DNA from: Brucella grignonensis
GTDB lineage: Bacteria > Pseudomonadota > Alphaproteobacteria > Rhizobiales > Rhizobiaceae
NCBI RefSeq assembly: GCF_002252505.1
Contig: NZ_NNRL01000168.1
Span: 1 to 64,000, forward strand
Length of the DNA: 64,000 bases
Direction: 5' to 3'
The position numbers were made by a program, and so were the translations under genes. Positions 25,775 to 33,870 of the stretch are shown here, in pieces. Under the pieces are notes generated by a model that was not told where the DNA came from, made no database searches, and was given only the letters and a program-made list of their open reading frames with translations. Position 1 is the stretch's first letter; each line of letters opens with the position of its first letter.

Positions 25775-27241
25775 ATGACTGATATGACGCTTCCAACATC
25801 CGCAGATCGAAAGGCATGGCTCGGCCTCATGGCCGTGCTGCCGCTCGTTCTGCTTGTCGCCATGGACGGCTCGATCCTCTACCTCGCCATGCCGCACGTC
25901 ACCTCCGCACTAACGCCAACTGCCGATCAGGCGCTTTGGATTCTCGACATCTATGGTTTCGTTGTGGGGTCGTTGCTGATCGCCTTCGGCAACATCGGCG
26001 ACCGCTACGGGCGGCTCAAGCTCATTATGGTCGGGGCGGTGATCTTCGGTGCGGGCTCACTTGGAGCGGCTTGGTCGCAATCCCCATTGATGCTGATTGC
26101 AGCGCGAGCGCTTATGGGACTAGGTGGCGCGACATTGCTGCCGTCCGGCCTTGCCATCGTCAGCGGCCTGTTTCCCGACCCGCGTATGCGTGCACGCGCC
26201 ATCGGCATCTTCGCAGCGACATTCGCCGCTGGCTTCGCCATCGGTCCCCTAATCGGCGGCATGTTGCTCCGACAATTCGAGTGGGGTATCGCCTTCCTTA
26301 TCAACGTCCCTGTCGTGCTCACCTTCCTGATTGTCGCGCCAATCCTGCTGCGCGAAGTCCGTTCGACGGCTTACGGCCGGATCGACCTGCCGAGTCTGCT
26401 GCTATCGTTCATCGGTATCCTGCTGTTTACATGGTCGCTCAAGACCGCCGCCGCCGAAGGTTTCACGGCAATGCAGTCCGCAGGCGGGATTATCGGTATT
26501 GCCGCCCTCGCCCTGTTCCTGCGTCGGCAGACCCGCATCGACTATCCGCTGCTTGATCTTGGGCTGTTCCGGGATTACATCTTCTCCATAGCAATTCTGA
26601 CTGGCCTCCTGTCACTCGTGGTCTGGTCCGCTGCCAGCTACCTGTCCGGCATCTATCTGCAAACTGTGCTTGGTTTAGATGTGTTCACGACCGCGCTGCT
26701 TACACTGCCGGGAGCCATTGTGCTGACTGCGACCTGCGTAGGGACGGCGCGGATTGTGGAGTGGATAGGGCGCAAAACCGCTCTCGTGGCGACACATCTG
26801 CTGATAAGTGCAGGCGTCTTCCTGCTACTGTTCACAACCACGGAAGCCGGAGTCTCGGCCTTCATTGCTTCGACGATGATCGCCGGTATCGGCTACGGCC
26901 TGTCGTTCAGCCTTGTCGCCGAGGTTGCAGTGTCGGCGGTCCCAGCCGAACGAGCTGGCGCTGCCGGATCAATTGCGGAAACCAGTAACGAGTTGGGAAA
27001 TGCATTGGGCATCACCTTTCTTGGATCGTTGGCCGCTTTGACTTTCCGCCTGTTCGGGCCCGGCGTGGCCGGAACCCTGAACGAAACACTTGATCACGCG
27101 GGCATCGCCCCAGAAACAACCGTGCAGGCCAAGGAAGCTTTCCTCGTCGGCCTGCACATCGCGGTCGGTGTCGGCGGATTTCTTACTCTGATCGTCGGCA
27201 TCATCGCGTGGCTTTGGCTGCCGAGAAAGCTGCCGGAATAA
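25775..27241 (+). CDS. MFS multidrug exporter, DHA2 family (SmvA/QacA-like)
   Basis: 488 residues, 14 predicted transmembrane segments, proton-driven drug export across the inner membrane. LVAMDGSILYLAMPHV (helix 1, motif D1), GDRYGRLKLIMVG (motif A) and RALMGLGGATLLPSG (motif B) are clear, as is GFAIGPLIGG (motif C). Similarity of the start (LWILDIYGFV) to SmvA/QacA suggests quaternary ammonium or methyl viologen-type substrates. ATG 25775 has AGAGGA 10 nt upstream. Probably controlled by the divergent TetR gene. Confidence 0.9.
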   Translation: MTDMTLPTSADRKAWLGLMAVLPLVLLVAMDGSILYLAMPHVTSALTPTADQALWILDIYGFVVGSLLIAFGNIGDRYGRLKLIMVGAVIFGAGSLGAAWSQSPLMLIAARALMGLGGATLLPSGLAIVSGLFPDPRMRARAIGIFAATFAAGFAIGPLIGGMLLRQFEWGIAFLINVPVVLTFLIVAPILLREVRSTAYGRIDLPSLLLSFIGILLFTWSLKTAAAEGFTAMQSAGGIIGIAALALFLRRQTRIDYPLLDLGLFRDYIFSIAILTGLLSLVVWSAASYLSGIYLQTVLGLDVFTTALLTLPGAIVLTATCVGTARIVEWIGRKTALVATHLLISAGVFLLLFTTTEAGVSAFIASTMIAGIGYGLSFSLVAEVAVSAVPAERAGAAGSIAETSNELGNALGITFLGSLAALTFRLFGPGVAGTLNETLDHAGIAPETTVQAKEAFLVGLHIAVGVGGFLTLIVGIIAWLWLPRKLPE

Positions 27242-27257
27242 CCATGCGACGACAATC

Positions 27258-27305
27258 AGCACCTATAATTGATCGTCGATAGGGAATGTCGATCTCGCTA
27301 GGACC
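27258..27305. repeat. Diverged repeat copy A
   Basis: Aligns with 29162-29210 at roughly 70 percent by eye (shared core TTGAxCGTCxAxAGGGAxTGxCGA). It begins about 17 bp after the stop of the SmvA-like gene, just as copy C begins about 19 bp after the stop of the next MFS gene. Confidence 0.5.
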
Positions 27306-27424
27306 ACTGAGGTCGGACGCCACTTCGTTGAGCGGGTCACTGTTGGCCTCGATCAATTCGACCATGTGGGCAGACCGCAGGCATGGCAGCGGGGGAATGT
27401 GATCGCCTGCGCATTTGCACGCCC

Positions 27425-27477
27425 GACCATCAGAGATGGGATACCGACTGCGCTCGGATCACGCATCCCCTCGCTTC
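27425..27477. repeat. Diverged repeat copy B
   Basis: GGGATACCGACTGCG...ACGCATCCCCTCGC here resembles GGGAGTGCCGACTGCG...GCGCATTCCCCTCGC at 29188-29224, about 80 percent by eye over 38 bp. Confidence 0.5.
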
Positions 27478-27546
27478 ACTGATCCAGGGGCTCGCAGTCA
27501 CCGAATATCAAAACGTCCATGATGCCCTCTATCCCTTGAAATCTGG

Positions 27547-27572
27547 CCTTGACATTGACACTAATGTTAAGG
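27547..27572 (+). promoter_or_regulatory. MerR-type promoter/operator
   Basis: CCTTGACATT-GACACT-AATGTTAAGG is an inverted repeat with one mismatch per 10 bp arm, containing a -35 TTGACA at 27549-27554. The architecture, a dyad located over the long spacer of a promoter, is that of MerR-regulated promoters. It lies 29 bp before the merR start and probably drives merR plus the MFS gene. Confidence 0.75.
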
Positions 27573-27600
27573 TGGTAGGACCGTGTGGAAAGGGGTCGAG

Positions 27601-28071
27601 ATGCAGATCAAGGAAGCGGCTGAAAGGCTCGGGATTACGGAACGCATGCTGCGCCATTATGAGAAAGCGGGCCTCATGGATGCCCGGCGCTCGGAGAATG
27701 GCTATCGCAGCTACAGCCAAGCCGACCTGCGCCGGGCGGGACGCATCCGCGATCTCATCGCAACAGGCTTCTCCACACGCGAGATCCGCGCCATGGCGGC
27801 CTGCCTCTCCGACGAGGGCGCAGGCCCGTGCGAGGGCGGTATTCCGCAATTGCTGGAGAAGCTGGAGCATATCGACCGGCTCCGAGCCGATCTTGACGCA
27901 CGGCGGGAAGCGGTTCTCGGCCGCCTTGCCATGTTCCGGGAGTCCCTTTCGATCCATCACGAAAGGAACGACCCACACCATGCTGCGCCTGATATTTCTC
28001 TTCCTGATCGCCTTCCTCGTGGGGGCGGACGAATTCCTGTTGGGACCGATCCTCACGCCAATAGGCGCTGA
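27601..28071 (+). CDS. MerR-family transcriptional regulator
   Basis: 156 residues. Winged-helix start MQIKEAAERLGITERMLRHYEKAGLM and ENGYRSYSQADL are classic MerR, then a coiled-coil dimerisation helix (PQLLEKLEHIDRLRADLDARR). The effector region contains Cys in AACLSDEGAGPCEGG but not the Cys spacing of CueR or ZntR, so an organic or redox effector is more likely than a metal. ATG 27601 has AGGGG upstream. The last ~30 codons overlap the following MFS gene by 92 bp in another frame; either the merR C-terminus has been extended by loss of a stop or the genes are tightly coupled. Confidence 0.85.
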   Translation: MQIKEAAERLGITERMLRHYEKAGLMDARRSENGYRSYSQADLRRAGRIRDLIATGFSTREIRAMAACLSDEGAGPCEGGIPQLLEKLEHIDRLRADLDARREAVLGRLAMFRESLSIHHERNDPHHAAPDISLPDRLPRGGGRIPVGTDPHANRR

Positions 28072-29143
28072 CCTTTCGGTTCCGCCTGAGCGCATTGCGC
28101 TGTTCATTACAGCCTACAGCCTACCGCTGGCGCTCATGGCCCCGATCCTTGGCAGCGTGTCCGACCGATATGGACGGCTCGTCGTCCTTGTCCCCTCGAC
28201 GCTCGTATTCGGCCTTGCATCGATTGCCACCTCTTTCGTCCCCACATTCGAGACGGGCATTGCCACCCGCATCCTGACCGGAGTGGCCAGCGGCGGGATG
28301 CTGGGCATCGCCATGGCAATGGCAGGCGATCTTGGCGAGAAAGTCGCGCCCAAAGCCATCGCCTTCGTCACATCCGGCCTTACGCTCGGCATCATCCTTA
28401 GCCCCGGCATCGGCGCTTTGTCGGCCGAGTTCTGGTCATGGCGCTTCGCGTTCACGGCGCTTGGTGGTCTGGCGCTGATCGTAGTTCTGGTCGGTCTGCC
28501 GTCACTACGCACGACACTGGCGCCCGAACATCGAGCGAACGCCAATGCTGGCAAGGTCACGGAACCGCTTTTCGTGCAAGGCGCATGGGGAAGTCTGATC
28601 GCCATGGCTGCCGGCCTCGGCGGCGCGGTCGGTTGCTTCACGCTTGTCGGCGAGCGACTGCGTTCTCTCTACGAATGGGACACGGCGACGGTCGGCATGG
28701 TTTATGCTGCTTTCGGCATCCTCACACTGGTCGGCAACTTCACCATGCCGCTGGCATTGGTCCGCGTCGGCAATGGCCGCGCCCTGATGCGGATCACGCT
28801 GGTCTTCGTGCTGGCTGCAATTGCCGTCACTTATGTCTTTGACAGCTTCGCGCCGGTTGTGGTTCTGCTTGCACTTGCGATTTGGGCGGTGCTTGGCGGC
28901 ATAGGTGCTCCGGGCCTGCAAACCCATATCGCGCAACTCTCGCGGTCCCGCAGGGGGGCGCTAATGGCGCTGGCCGGAAGCAGTATGAATCTAGGCGTTG
29001 CAGGGGCTACCGCATTGGCGTCCAGCGTCTATCCGGCTGGAGCGGCGTGGATTGCTGGCGTGGCATTGGTGCTCATAGCAATCGCAATCGTAGCTCTGCG
29101 CCCGGTGTCTACCGGTGTTGCCGAAATGGCCTCAACGGAGTGA
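27980..29143 (+). CDS. MFS transporter, DHA1 family, MerR-linked
   Basis: 387-residue exporter with 12 hydrophobic segments. Helix 1 FLIAFLVGADEFLLGPILTPIGADL, motif A GSVSDRYGRLVVL and motif B-like TRILTGVASGGMLGIAMAM are clear. A much longer open frame exists upstream, but residues before the ATG at 27980 are the merR coding region read in the wrong frame. It is co-transcribed with merR by overlap, so its substrate is likely the MerR effector. Confidence 0.87.
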   Translation: MLRLIFLFLIAFLVGADEFLLGPILTPIGADLSVPPERIALFITAYSLPLALMAPILGSVSDRYGRLVVLVPSTLVFGLASIATSFVPTFETGIATRILTGVASGGMLGIAMAMAGDLGEKVAPKAIAFVTSGLTLGIILSPGIGALSAEFWSWRFAFTALGGLALIVVLVGLPSLRTTLAPEHRANANAGKVTEPLFVQGAWGSLIAMAAGLGGAVGCFTLVGERLRSLYEWDTATVGMVYAAFGILTLVGNFTMPLALVRVGNGRALMRITLVFVLAAIAVTYVFDSFAPVVVLLALAIWAVLGGIGAPGLQTHIAQLSRSRRGALMALAGSSMNLGVAGATALASSVYPAGAAWIAGVALVLIAIAIVALRPVSTGVAEMASTE

Positions 29144-29161
29144 TCGGGATGCGGCGACGTT

Positions 29162-29228
29162 AGACACCAATAGTTGACCGTCAACAGGGAGTGCCGACTG
29201 CGTTAGGGTCGCGCATTCCCCTCGCGTC
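29162..29228. repeat. Diverged repeat copy C
   Basis: Longest of three related copies; the first part matches 27258-27305 and the second part 27425-27477. Copies A and C flank the merR-MFS module in the same orientation. Confidence 0.5.
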
Positions 29229-29416
29229 GGTATCCATGCTTTGATACCGATCAGCTTCCTTGCGCGGCGCCTGCATTGCGCGGAAGCCTAACCTTTGGGA
29301 TCAGATTGCTGTTGTCGGTGTCGTAGTAGATGGGACGGCAGCGAGAATAGTAATCCAGTTACCAGGTCTTCTACCAGCGCGCGGCTTGCCCGGTTAACGC
29401 GCAAGCGCGGCGATCG

Positions 29417-29435
29417 GATCGGCCAGTTTCGCAGC
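29417..29435. repeat. 19-bp near-identical repeat, left copy
   Basis: GATCGGCCAGTTTCGCAGC; the partner at 31251-31269 differs at one position. The two bracket the HxlR-GST-tautomerase module in direct orientation. Confidence 0.55.
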
Positions 29436-29458
29436 AGGCACGGCGGACGCATCGCGGC

Positions 29459-29815
29459 TCATATTTCCTTCGACACGGTTCCCTTGAGCTTGTGGCCGAC
29501 TTCTACAATCGCATCCAACGCCGGCACCAACTCCTGACCGAGCGGCGTCAGAGCATATTCCACCGAAGGCGGCTTTGTCGGCTGGATGGTGCGTATGACG
29601 ACGCCGCGGCTCTCGAGCTCTCGAAGTCGCTGCGAAAGCACCTTGGCCGAAATCGGCGGTATATCAAGACGCAGTTCACTGAAGCGCCTTCGACCAGCGC
29701 GCAGGTGCCAGATCACATTCGGTGCCCATGCTCCGGCGATGATCGCCATACACTCAGACAGAGCACATGTTTCCGGCGGCGGCGTACTTCGGTTCTTGCG
29801 GACTTTCAGGCTCAT
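29459..29815 (-). CDS. HxlR-family transcriptional regulator
   Basis: 118 residues. The family pattern is clear: conserved N-terminal Cys region (TCALSECMAIIAGAWAP), FSELRLDIPPISAKVLSQRL, and RELESRGVVIRT...VEYALTPLGQEL. The open frame continues well upstream over the divergent gst start, but ATG 29815 (MSLKVRKN) is the natural beginning. HxlR proteins often sense electrophiles or redox stress through a conserved Cys. It is divergent from a gst operon, which it probably represses. Confidence 0.88.
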   Translation of the reverse strand: MSLKVRKNRSTPPPETCALSECMAIIAGAWAPNVIWHLRAGRRRFSELRLDIPPISAKVLSQRLRELESRGVVIRTIQPTKPPSVEYALTPLGQELVPALDAIVEVGHKLKGTVSKEI

Positions 29816-29856
29816 GCTCTCGACCGGGTTACTCCGTGGAAACTCGAATATGAAGT

Positions 29857-29875
29857 AACCAATAGAAACTTGGTT
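29857..29875. promoter_or_regulatory. Candidate HxlR operator
   Basis: AACCAA-TAGAAAC-TTGGTT is a 6 bp inverted repeat with a 7 bp centre in the 117 bp spacer between divergent hxlR and gst. GTAACC also occurs twice nearby. It is the most symmetric sequence in the spacer. Confidence 0.5.
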
Positions 29876-29932
29876 GGCAAGAGTAACCCGGATCAATAGT
29901 GTCCGGTTGTTCCCACTAACAAGGAGGTTTCC

Positions 29933-30562
29933 ATGCGGCTCTATTTTAAACCTGGCGCTTGTTCGTTGTCGTCGCGGATCGTTCTCACCGAGATCGGGCT
30001 GGCCTTTGATACCGAGCGGGTCGATACCGAAACCGGTCTGACCGAAACCGGCACAGACTATCGTGTAATCAATCCCAAGGGCTATGTGCCAGCTCTCGAA
30101 ATGGATGACGGCACAGTCCTTACCGAGAACCCGGCAATCCTTCAGTTCCTCGCCGATACCCACCCCGAAGCGGGACTCGCGCCTGCCAGTGGCACTCTGG
30201 AACGTGCTCGCCTACAGGAATGGCTCAATTTCACCTCGTCCGAGCTTCACAAGGCATTCAGCCCCTATTTTCGCGGCCATCCACTCGAAACGACTGAAAA
30301 GGAGCAGGTCGAGGAACGTCTGGCCCGACGTGTGGGAGACGTGGCGCACGGCCTTGCCGATGGCAGGGACTTCATCCTCGGCAACGGTTTCACCGTGGCG
30401 GATGCCTACCTATTCGTCGTCCTGAATTGGGCCGGGTTTATCGACCTTGACCTCGCCCGCTGGCCACATGTCACGGCCTATATGGCGCGCATCTCAGCCC
30501 GACCGTCCGTTCGCGATGCCATGCGTCAGGAAGGACTTTTTACCGATGAGGGCGCAGCATGA
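29933..30562 (+). CDS. Glutathione S-transferase, beta-like
   Basis: 209 residues. Thioredoxin-like N-terminal domain MRLYFKPGACSLSSRIVLTE carries C10 at the position of the catalytic Cys of bacterial beta-class enzymes; the cis-Pro/glutathione-binding motifs are GYVPALEMDDG and LTENPAIL. The C-terminal helical domain has FILGNGFTVADAYLF, the N-capping box. AAGGAGG lies just upstream of ATG 29933. First gene of a coupled trio, divergent from hxlR, suggesting inducible conjugation of an electrophile. Confidence 0.92.
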   Translation: MRLYFKPGACSLSSRIVLTEIGLAFDTERVDTETGLTETGTDYRVINPKGYVPALEMDDGTVLTENPAILQFLADTHPEAGLAPASGTLERARLQEWLNFTSSELHKAFSPYFRGHPLETTEKEQVEERLARRVGDVAHGLADGRDFILGNGFTVADAYLFVVLNWAGFIDLDLARWPHVTAYMARISARPSVRDAMRQEGLFTDEGAA

Positions 30563-30936
30563 CCTCCGCCATGAACGACATCTGCAACGCTCTCCAGGAC
30601 TATTTCGACGCACTCTATTTCTGCGATGTGGACAAACTTCAGGGTGTCTTCCACCCCAAGGCGATCTACGCCACCGCGGATGAAACACCGCTGCTTTATC
30701 GCACCATGGGAGAGTATGTGCCGGTCATCGCTGCTCGGCAGTCGCCAGCCTCTCGCAACGAAGATCGGCACGATCATATCGACGCCATAGACCTTGCTGG
30801 CGACAATACAGCCGTCGCCCGTGTGCGATGTTCGATAGGCCAGCGCGATTTCGTCGATTTCCTGACCTTGGTGCGCACCGATGGCCGGTGGCGGATCATC
30901 GCCAAGGTCTTTCAGATCATCGAACGTCAATCATAA
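30559..30936 (+). CDS. NTF2-like/SnoaL-type small protein
   Basis: 125 residues of the NTF2-like cone fold, putative lumazine-binding (DUF4440-like) subgroup: DYFDALYFCDVDKLQGVFHPKAIYAT near the N-terminus, and DFLTLVRTDGRWRIIAKVF at the end. ATG 30559 overlaps the gst stop (ATGA); a second ATG four codons on is possible. Such proteins bind or isomerise small molecules; the exact role is unknown. Context with a GST and a tautomerase suggests one detoxification or aromatic-degradation step. Confidence 0.78.
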   Translation: MTSAMNDICNALQDYFDALYFCDVDKLQGVFHPKAIYATADETPLLYRTMGEYVPVIAARQSPASRNEDRHDHIDAIDLAGDNTAVARVRCSIGQRDFVDFLTLVRTDGRWRIIAKVFQIIERQS

Positions 30937-30948
30937 GGAGCGACAGAC

Positions 30949-31161
30949 ATGCCGTATGTAAACATCAAGATCACGCGCGAAGGTGCAACGCCAGAACAAA
31001 AGGCAGAACTCATCAAGGGCGTGACCAACCTGTTGGTGGACGTTCTGGATAAGAACCCTGCAACCACCTTTGTCGTCATCGACGAGGTAAATCCTGAAGA
31101 TTGGGGCATTGGCGGTCTTCCGGTCGCGGAATACCGAAAAACCCTCGACAAGCCATCGTGA
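30949..31161 (+). CDS. 4-oxalocrotonate tautomerase family protein
   Basis: 70 residues, the usual length of the 4-OT family. After removal of Met, Pro is N-terminal (MPYVNIKITREG), the catalytic base of the superfamily, and the helix TPEQKAELIKGVTNLL follows in the standard place. VIDEVNPEDWGIGGLP is the conserved second strand. Ribosome-binding site AAGGAG precedes ATG 30949. Third gene of the GST trio. Substrate unknown; members include dehalogenases and enol-keto tautomerases. Confidence 0.88.
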   Translation: MPYVNIKITREGATPEQKAELIKGVTNLLVDVLDKNPATTFVVIDEVNPEDWGIGGLPVAEYRKTLDKPS

Positions 31162-31250
31162 GGTTTAGATGACTTTGCAGGCGTCCCGGTCTTCAATGTG
31201 ACAATGGTTTGATCAAGGGCCGGTCGCTTTGTGCGACAGGCGCGCAAGTA

Positions 31251-31269
31251 GATCGGCCAGTTGCGCAGC
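31251..31269. repeat. 19-bp near-identical repeat, right copy
   Basis: GATCGGCCAGTTGCGCAGC, differing at one base from 29417-29435. It lies just before the decayed MFS fragment. Confidence 0.55.
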
Positions 31270-31845
31270 GAAAACATCGTCGAGATAGATATGGCTTCGG
31301 GCGCTCTGGCAGATCGCTTTGGGCGCAAGCGCGTCTTCATGGCGGGCGTCGTGGTCTTCGGTATCTCATCACTCGCCTGCGGGCTGGCGACGAATGCCCC
31401 GGTCCTGATTGTCGCTCGGGTCGTACAGGGTGTGGGAGGCGCGGCGTTGCTCGCCTGCCAGATGGCGGTGCTCTCTTATCAATTCCGTGACTCGCCTGAT
31501 CGCGGAATGGCGTTTAGCGCATGGGGGATCGCCTTCGGCGCTCGACTTGGGTTCGGTCCACTAATTGGTGGGGTTACCGTCACTTTCATCGGCTGGGAGT
31601 GGGTGTTCCCAGCCCATGTGCCACTGGCGGCGGTCACTCTTCTTCTCGCGCATTTCGCCATTGCCGAGTCCTCCGATCCCCACGCCGTACGCATCGATGG
31701 AGCGGGAATCGCAAAGCCGGTCGCGGAGCGGGCACTTACGGACGGATTCGGCTGCGTCATGCTCTACGCCTTGATATGTGCATGGTCGCTCTCAATTTTG
31801 AGCTTCGTCGTCCTGCGCCGGGAGCATTTCGTCCAAGTGGGATAA
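31270..31845 (+). pseudogene. MFS transporter fragment (DHA2 type)
   Basis: A reading frame carrying only the motif A to motif C part of a 14-helix MFS pump: SGALADRFGRKRVFMAGV, RVVQGVGGAALLACQMAVL, GFGPLIGGVTVTFIGWEWVF. Helix 1 and its start are absent (no start signal upstream), and after about 31715 the sequence jumps to a late segment (LSILSFVVLRREH) before stopping. The intact family is ~450-500 residues. This is a decayed gene. Confidence 0.75.
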
Positions 31846-31913
31846 ATAACGATGGGACGGCGGTGGCATTCAGCTCCGATGACCTACCATCCATGAGGAG
31901 TGCCGGTTTGGCC

Positions 31914-32155
31914 GCCTCGGGCGAGCGCGGCCACTTGCGTCGCGACTTCCATGCGTCGATCCCGCCCGGTTTCCTGACTGATCTTATCGCGCGATATCGG
32001 GAAGAGCACCCCCACATCAAGATCGAGATTTCGGAAAGCATGGCCCGCGATGCGCTGACACAATTGCATTCCGATCCTCTTGACCCAGCCTTTATCGCCG
32101 GGAAGCCCGAACTGCTACACCCGGCCGATCTGGACCAAACCTTTAATGGCCATTC
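31914..32155 (+). pseudogene. LysR substrate-binding-domain fragment
   Basis: Translation in one plus-strand frame gives ERGHLRRDFHASIPPGFLTD, LIARYREEHPHIKIEISESM and ALTQLHSDPLDPAFIAGKPE, the first ~80 residues of a LysR effector domain. The DNA-binding domain and the rest of the effector domain are missing, and the frame runs directly into the 3' end of guaA. It is a remnant, perhaps once paired with the broken MFS gene beside it. Confidence 0.7.
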
Positions 32156-32209
32156 TGCCGGACGGGCATCGCTTTGTCGGGCAATCGGCGGCGTTTGGGT
32201 AGGCCCGAA

Positions 32210-33772
32210 TTATTCCCACTCGATCGTACCCGGAGGCTTCGAAGTCACGTCATAGACTACGCGATTGATGCCGCGCACTTCATTGATGATGCGGGTAGCC
32301 GCATTGCCAAGGAAGTTCATGTCGTAGTGGTAGAAGTCAGCTGTCATACCATCGACCGAAGTCACTGCACGCAGTGCGCAGACGAACTCGTAGGTACGGC
32401 CATCGCCCATAACGCCAACGGTCTGAACCGGAAGCAGAACGGCGAAAGCCTGCCAGATAGCGTCGTAAAGGCCAGCCTTACGGATTTCATCAAGATAAAT
32501 CGCATCTGCTTCGCGCAGGATTTCAAGCTTTTCGCGCGTGATGCCACCCGGGCAACGGATCGCGAGACCCGGACCAGGGAATGGATGACGTCCGATAAAG
32601 CTATCAGGAAGGCCCAGTTCCTTGCCCAGAACGCGTACTTCATCCTTGAAGAGTTCGCGCAGAGGTTCGACCAGCTGCATGTTCATGCGCTCTGGCAAAC
32701 CGCCAACATTATGGTGCGATTTGATCGTGACCGAAGGACCGCCCGTAAACGAGACACTTTCGATAACATCCGGATACAACGTACCCTGTGCAAGAAAGTC
32801 CGCACCGCCTAGCTTGTTGGCTTCTTCTTCGAAAACTTCGATGAAGAGACGACCAATGGTCTTGCGCTTCTTTTCCGGATCACTTTCGCCTTCAAGAGCG
32901 CCGATGAAGCGATCCTGCGCGTTCACGAGGATCAGCGGCAGATTATAATGTTCCTTGAACATGGCCACCACATCGGCAGCCTCGTTCTTGCGCATCAAGC
33001 CGTGATCAACAAGGATACAGGTCAGCTGATCACCAACCGCTTCGTGGATCAGGAGAGCGGCAACTGACGAGTCAACACCGCCAGAGAGAGCGCAGATGAC
33101 CTTGCCCTTGCCGACCTGCTTGCGAATAGCTTCGACAGCCTGTTCGCGATAGGCAGACATAGTCCAGTCAGGCTTGATGCCGACGATGTTGTGAACGAAA
33201 TTCTGAAGCAGCTTTGCACCATCTGGCGTGTGCACCACTTCCGGGTGGAACTGAACCGCGAAATACTTACGTTTCTCATCCGAAATCGCTGCAAAAGGGG
33301 CATTTGGCGACGTGCCAATCACCTTGAAGCCTTCAGGAAGCGCTGTTACTCGGTCGCCGTGGCTCATCCAGACCTGATGACGTGTGCCCTTAGCCCAAAT
33401 GCCAGCGAACAGTGCGCTGTCTTCCTGAACTTCGAGGAACGCGCGGCCGAATTCACGGTCGTGGCCGCTTTCGACCTTGCCACCCAGCTGGGCGCACATG
33501 GTCTGCTCGCCATAGCAAATGCCAAGAACGGGAATGCCCGCCTCGAAAATTGCCTGCGGCGCGCGCGGACTGCCGATGTCCGTTGTCGAGTGTGGACTAC
33601 CCGACAGGATCACAGCCTTCGGATTGATGCGCTTATAGGCATCTTCCGCCGACTGGAACGGAACGATTTCGGAATAGACTCCGGCTTCACGTACGCGGCG
33701 TGCAATCAGCTGCGTGACTTGGCTGCCAAAGTCGACGATAAGGATAGTGTCAGGATGTGCCGTGGTGCTCAT
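32210..33772 (-). CDS. guaA: GMP synthase (glutamine-hydrolysing)
   Basis: Converts XMP to GMP using glutamine and ATP; final step of guanine nucleotide synthesis. 520 residues: class I amidotransferase with nucleophile Cys in [12 protein letters not shown] and later His/Glu in [14 protein letters not shown]-pyrophosphatase P-loop [17 protein letters not shown]-terminal dimerisation domain ending [12 protein letters not shown] 33772 (MSTTAHPDT) is chosen over an ATG three codons upstream; neither has a strong ribosome site. Decayed gene fragments abut its 3' end. Confidence 0.97.
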   Translation of the reverse strand: MSTTAHPDTILIVDFGSQVTQLIARRVREAGVYSEIVPFQSAEDAYKRINPKAVILSGSPHSTTDIGSPRAPQAIFEAGIPVLGICYGEQTMCAQLGGKVESGHDREFGRAFLEVQEDSALFAGIWAKGTRHQVWMSHGDRVTALPEGFKVIGTSPNAPFAAISDEKRKYFAVQFHPEVVHTPDGAKLLQNFVHNIVGIKPDWTMSAYREQAVEAIRKQVGKGKVICALSGGVDSSVAALLIHEAVGDQLTCILVDHGLMRKNEAADVVAMFKEHYNLPLILVNAQDRFIGALEGESDPEKKRKTIGRLFIEVFEEEANKLGGADFLAQGTLYPDVIESVSFTGGPSVTIKSHHNVGGLPERMNMQLVEPLRELFKDEVRVLGKELGLPDSFIGRHPFPGPGLAIRCPGGITREKLEILREADAIYLDEIRKAGLYDAIWQAFAVLLPVQTVGVMGDGRTYEFVCALRAVTSVDGMTADFYHYDMNFLGNAATRIINEVRGINRVVYDVTSKPPGTIEWE

Positions 33773-33870
33773 GCGGAGCATCTAGATAAAAAGCGGCCAA
33801 AATGCAATGGAAGAAGTGCCACGTTTCAACAATCCAACAGAGAAACTTGGCCTATACTGACATATCCTTG

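Larger units (their letters stand above)
27242..27546. other. Intergenic, two diverged repeat copies, no gene
   Basis: No intact gene. The stretch holds two of three diverged copies of a short sequence: 27258-27305 and 27425-27477. Both resemble 29162-29228, which lies just past the next MFS gene. A degenerate minus-strand frame shared by two copies (MRDPxAVGxP) suggests decayed ends of a former coding sequence that I cannot name. Confidence 0.45.
29144..29458. other. Intergenic, 315 bp, repeat copy C and short repeat
   Basis: No gene recognised between the MFS stop and the hxlR stop. It holds repeat copy C (29162-29228) and one copy of a 19 bp sequence (29417-29435) that recurs at 31251-31269. 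Confidence 0.5.

Noticed and set aside
27383..29143. A single 586-residue fusion protein ending in the MFS transporter
   Set aside because: The first ~200 residues are the merR coding region and upstream DNA read in another frame; the MFS protein has its own ATG at 27980.
32180..32240. Attachment site of a genomic island at the guaA 3' end
   Set aside because: I found no second copy of the guaA end sequence in the window and no integrase; kept only as a hypothesis.
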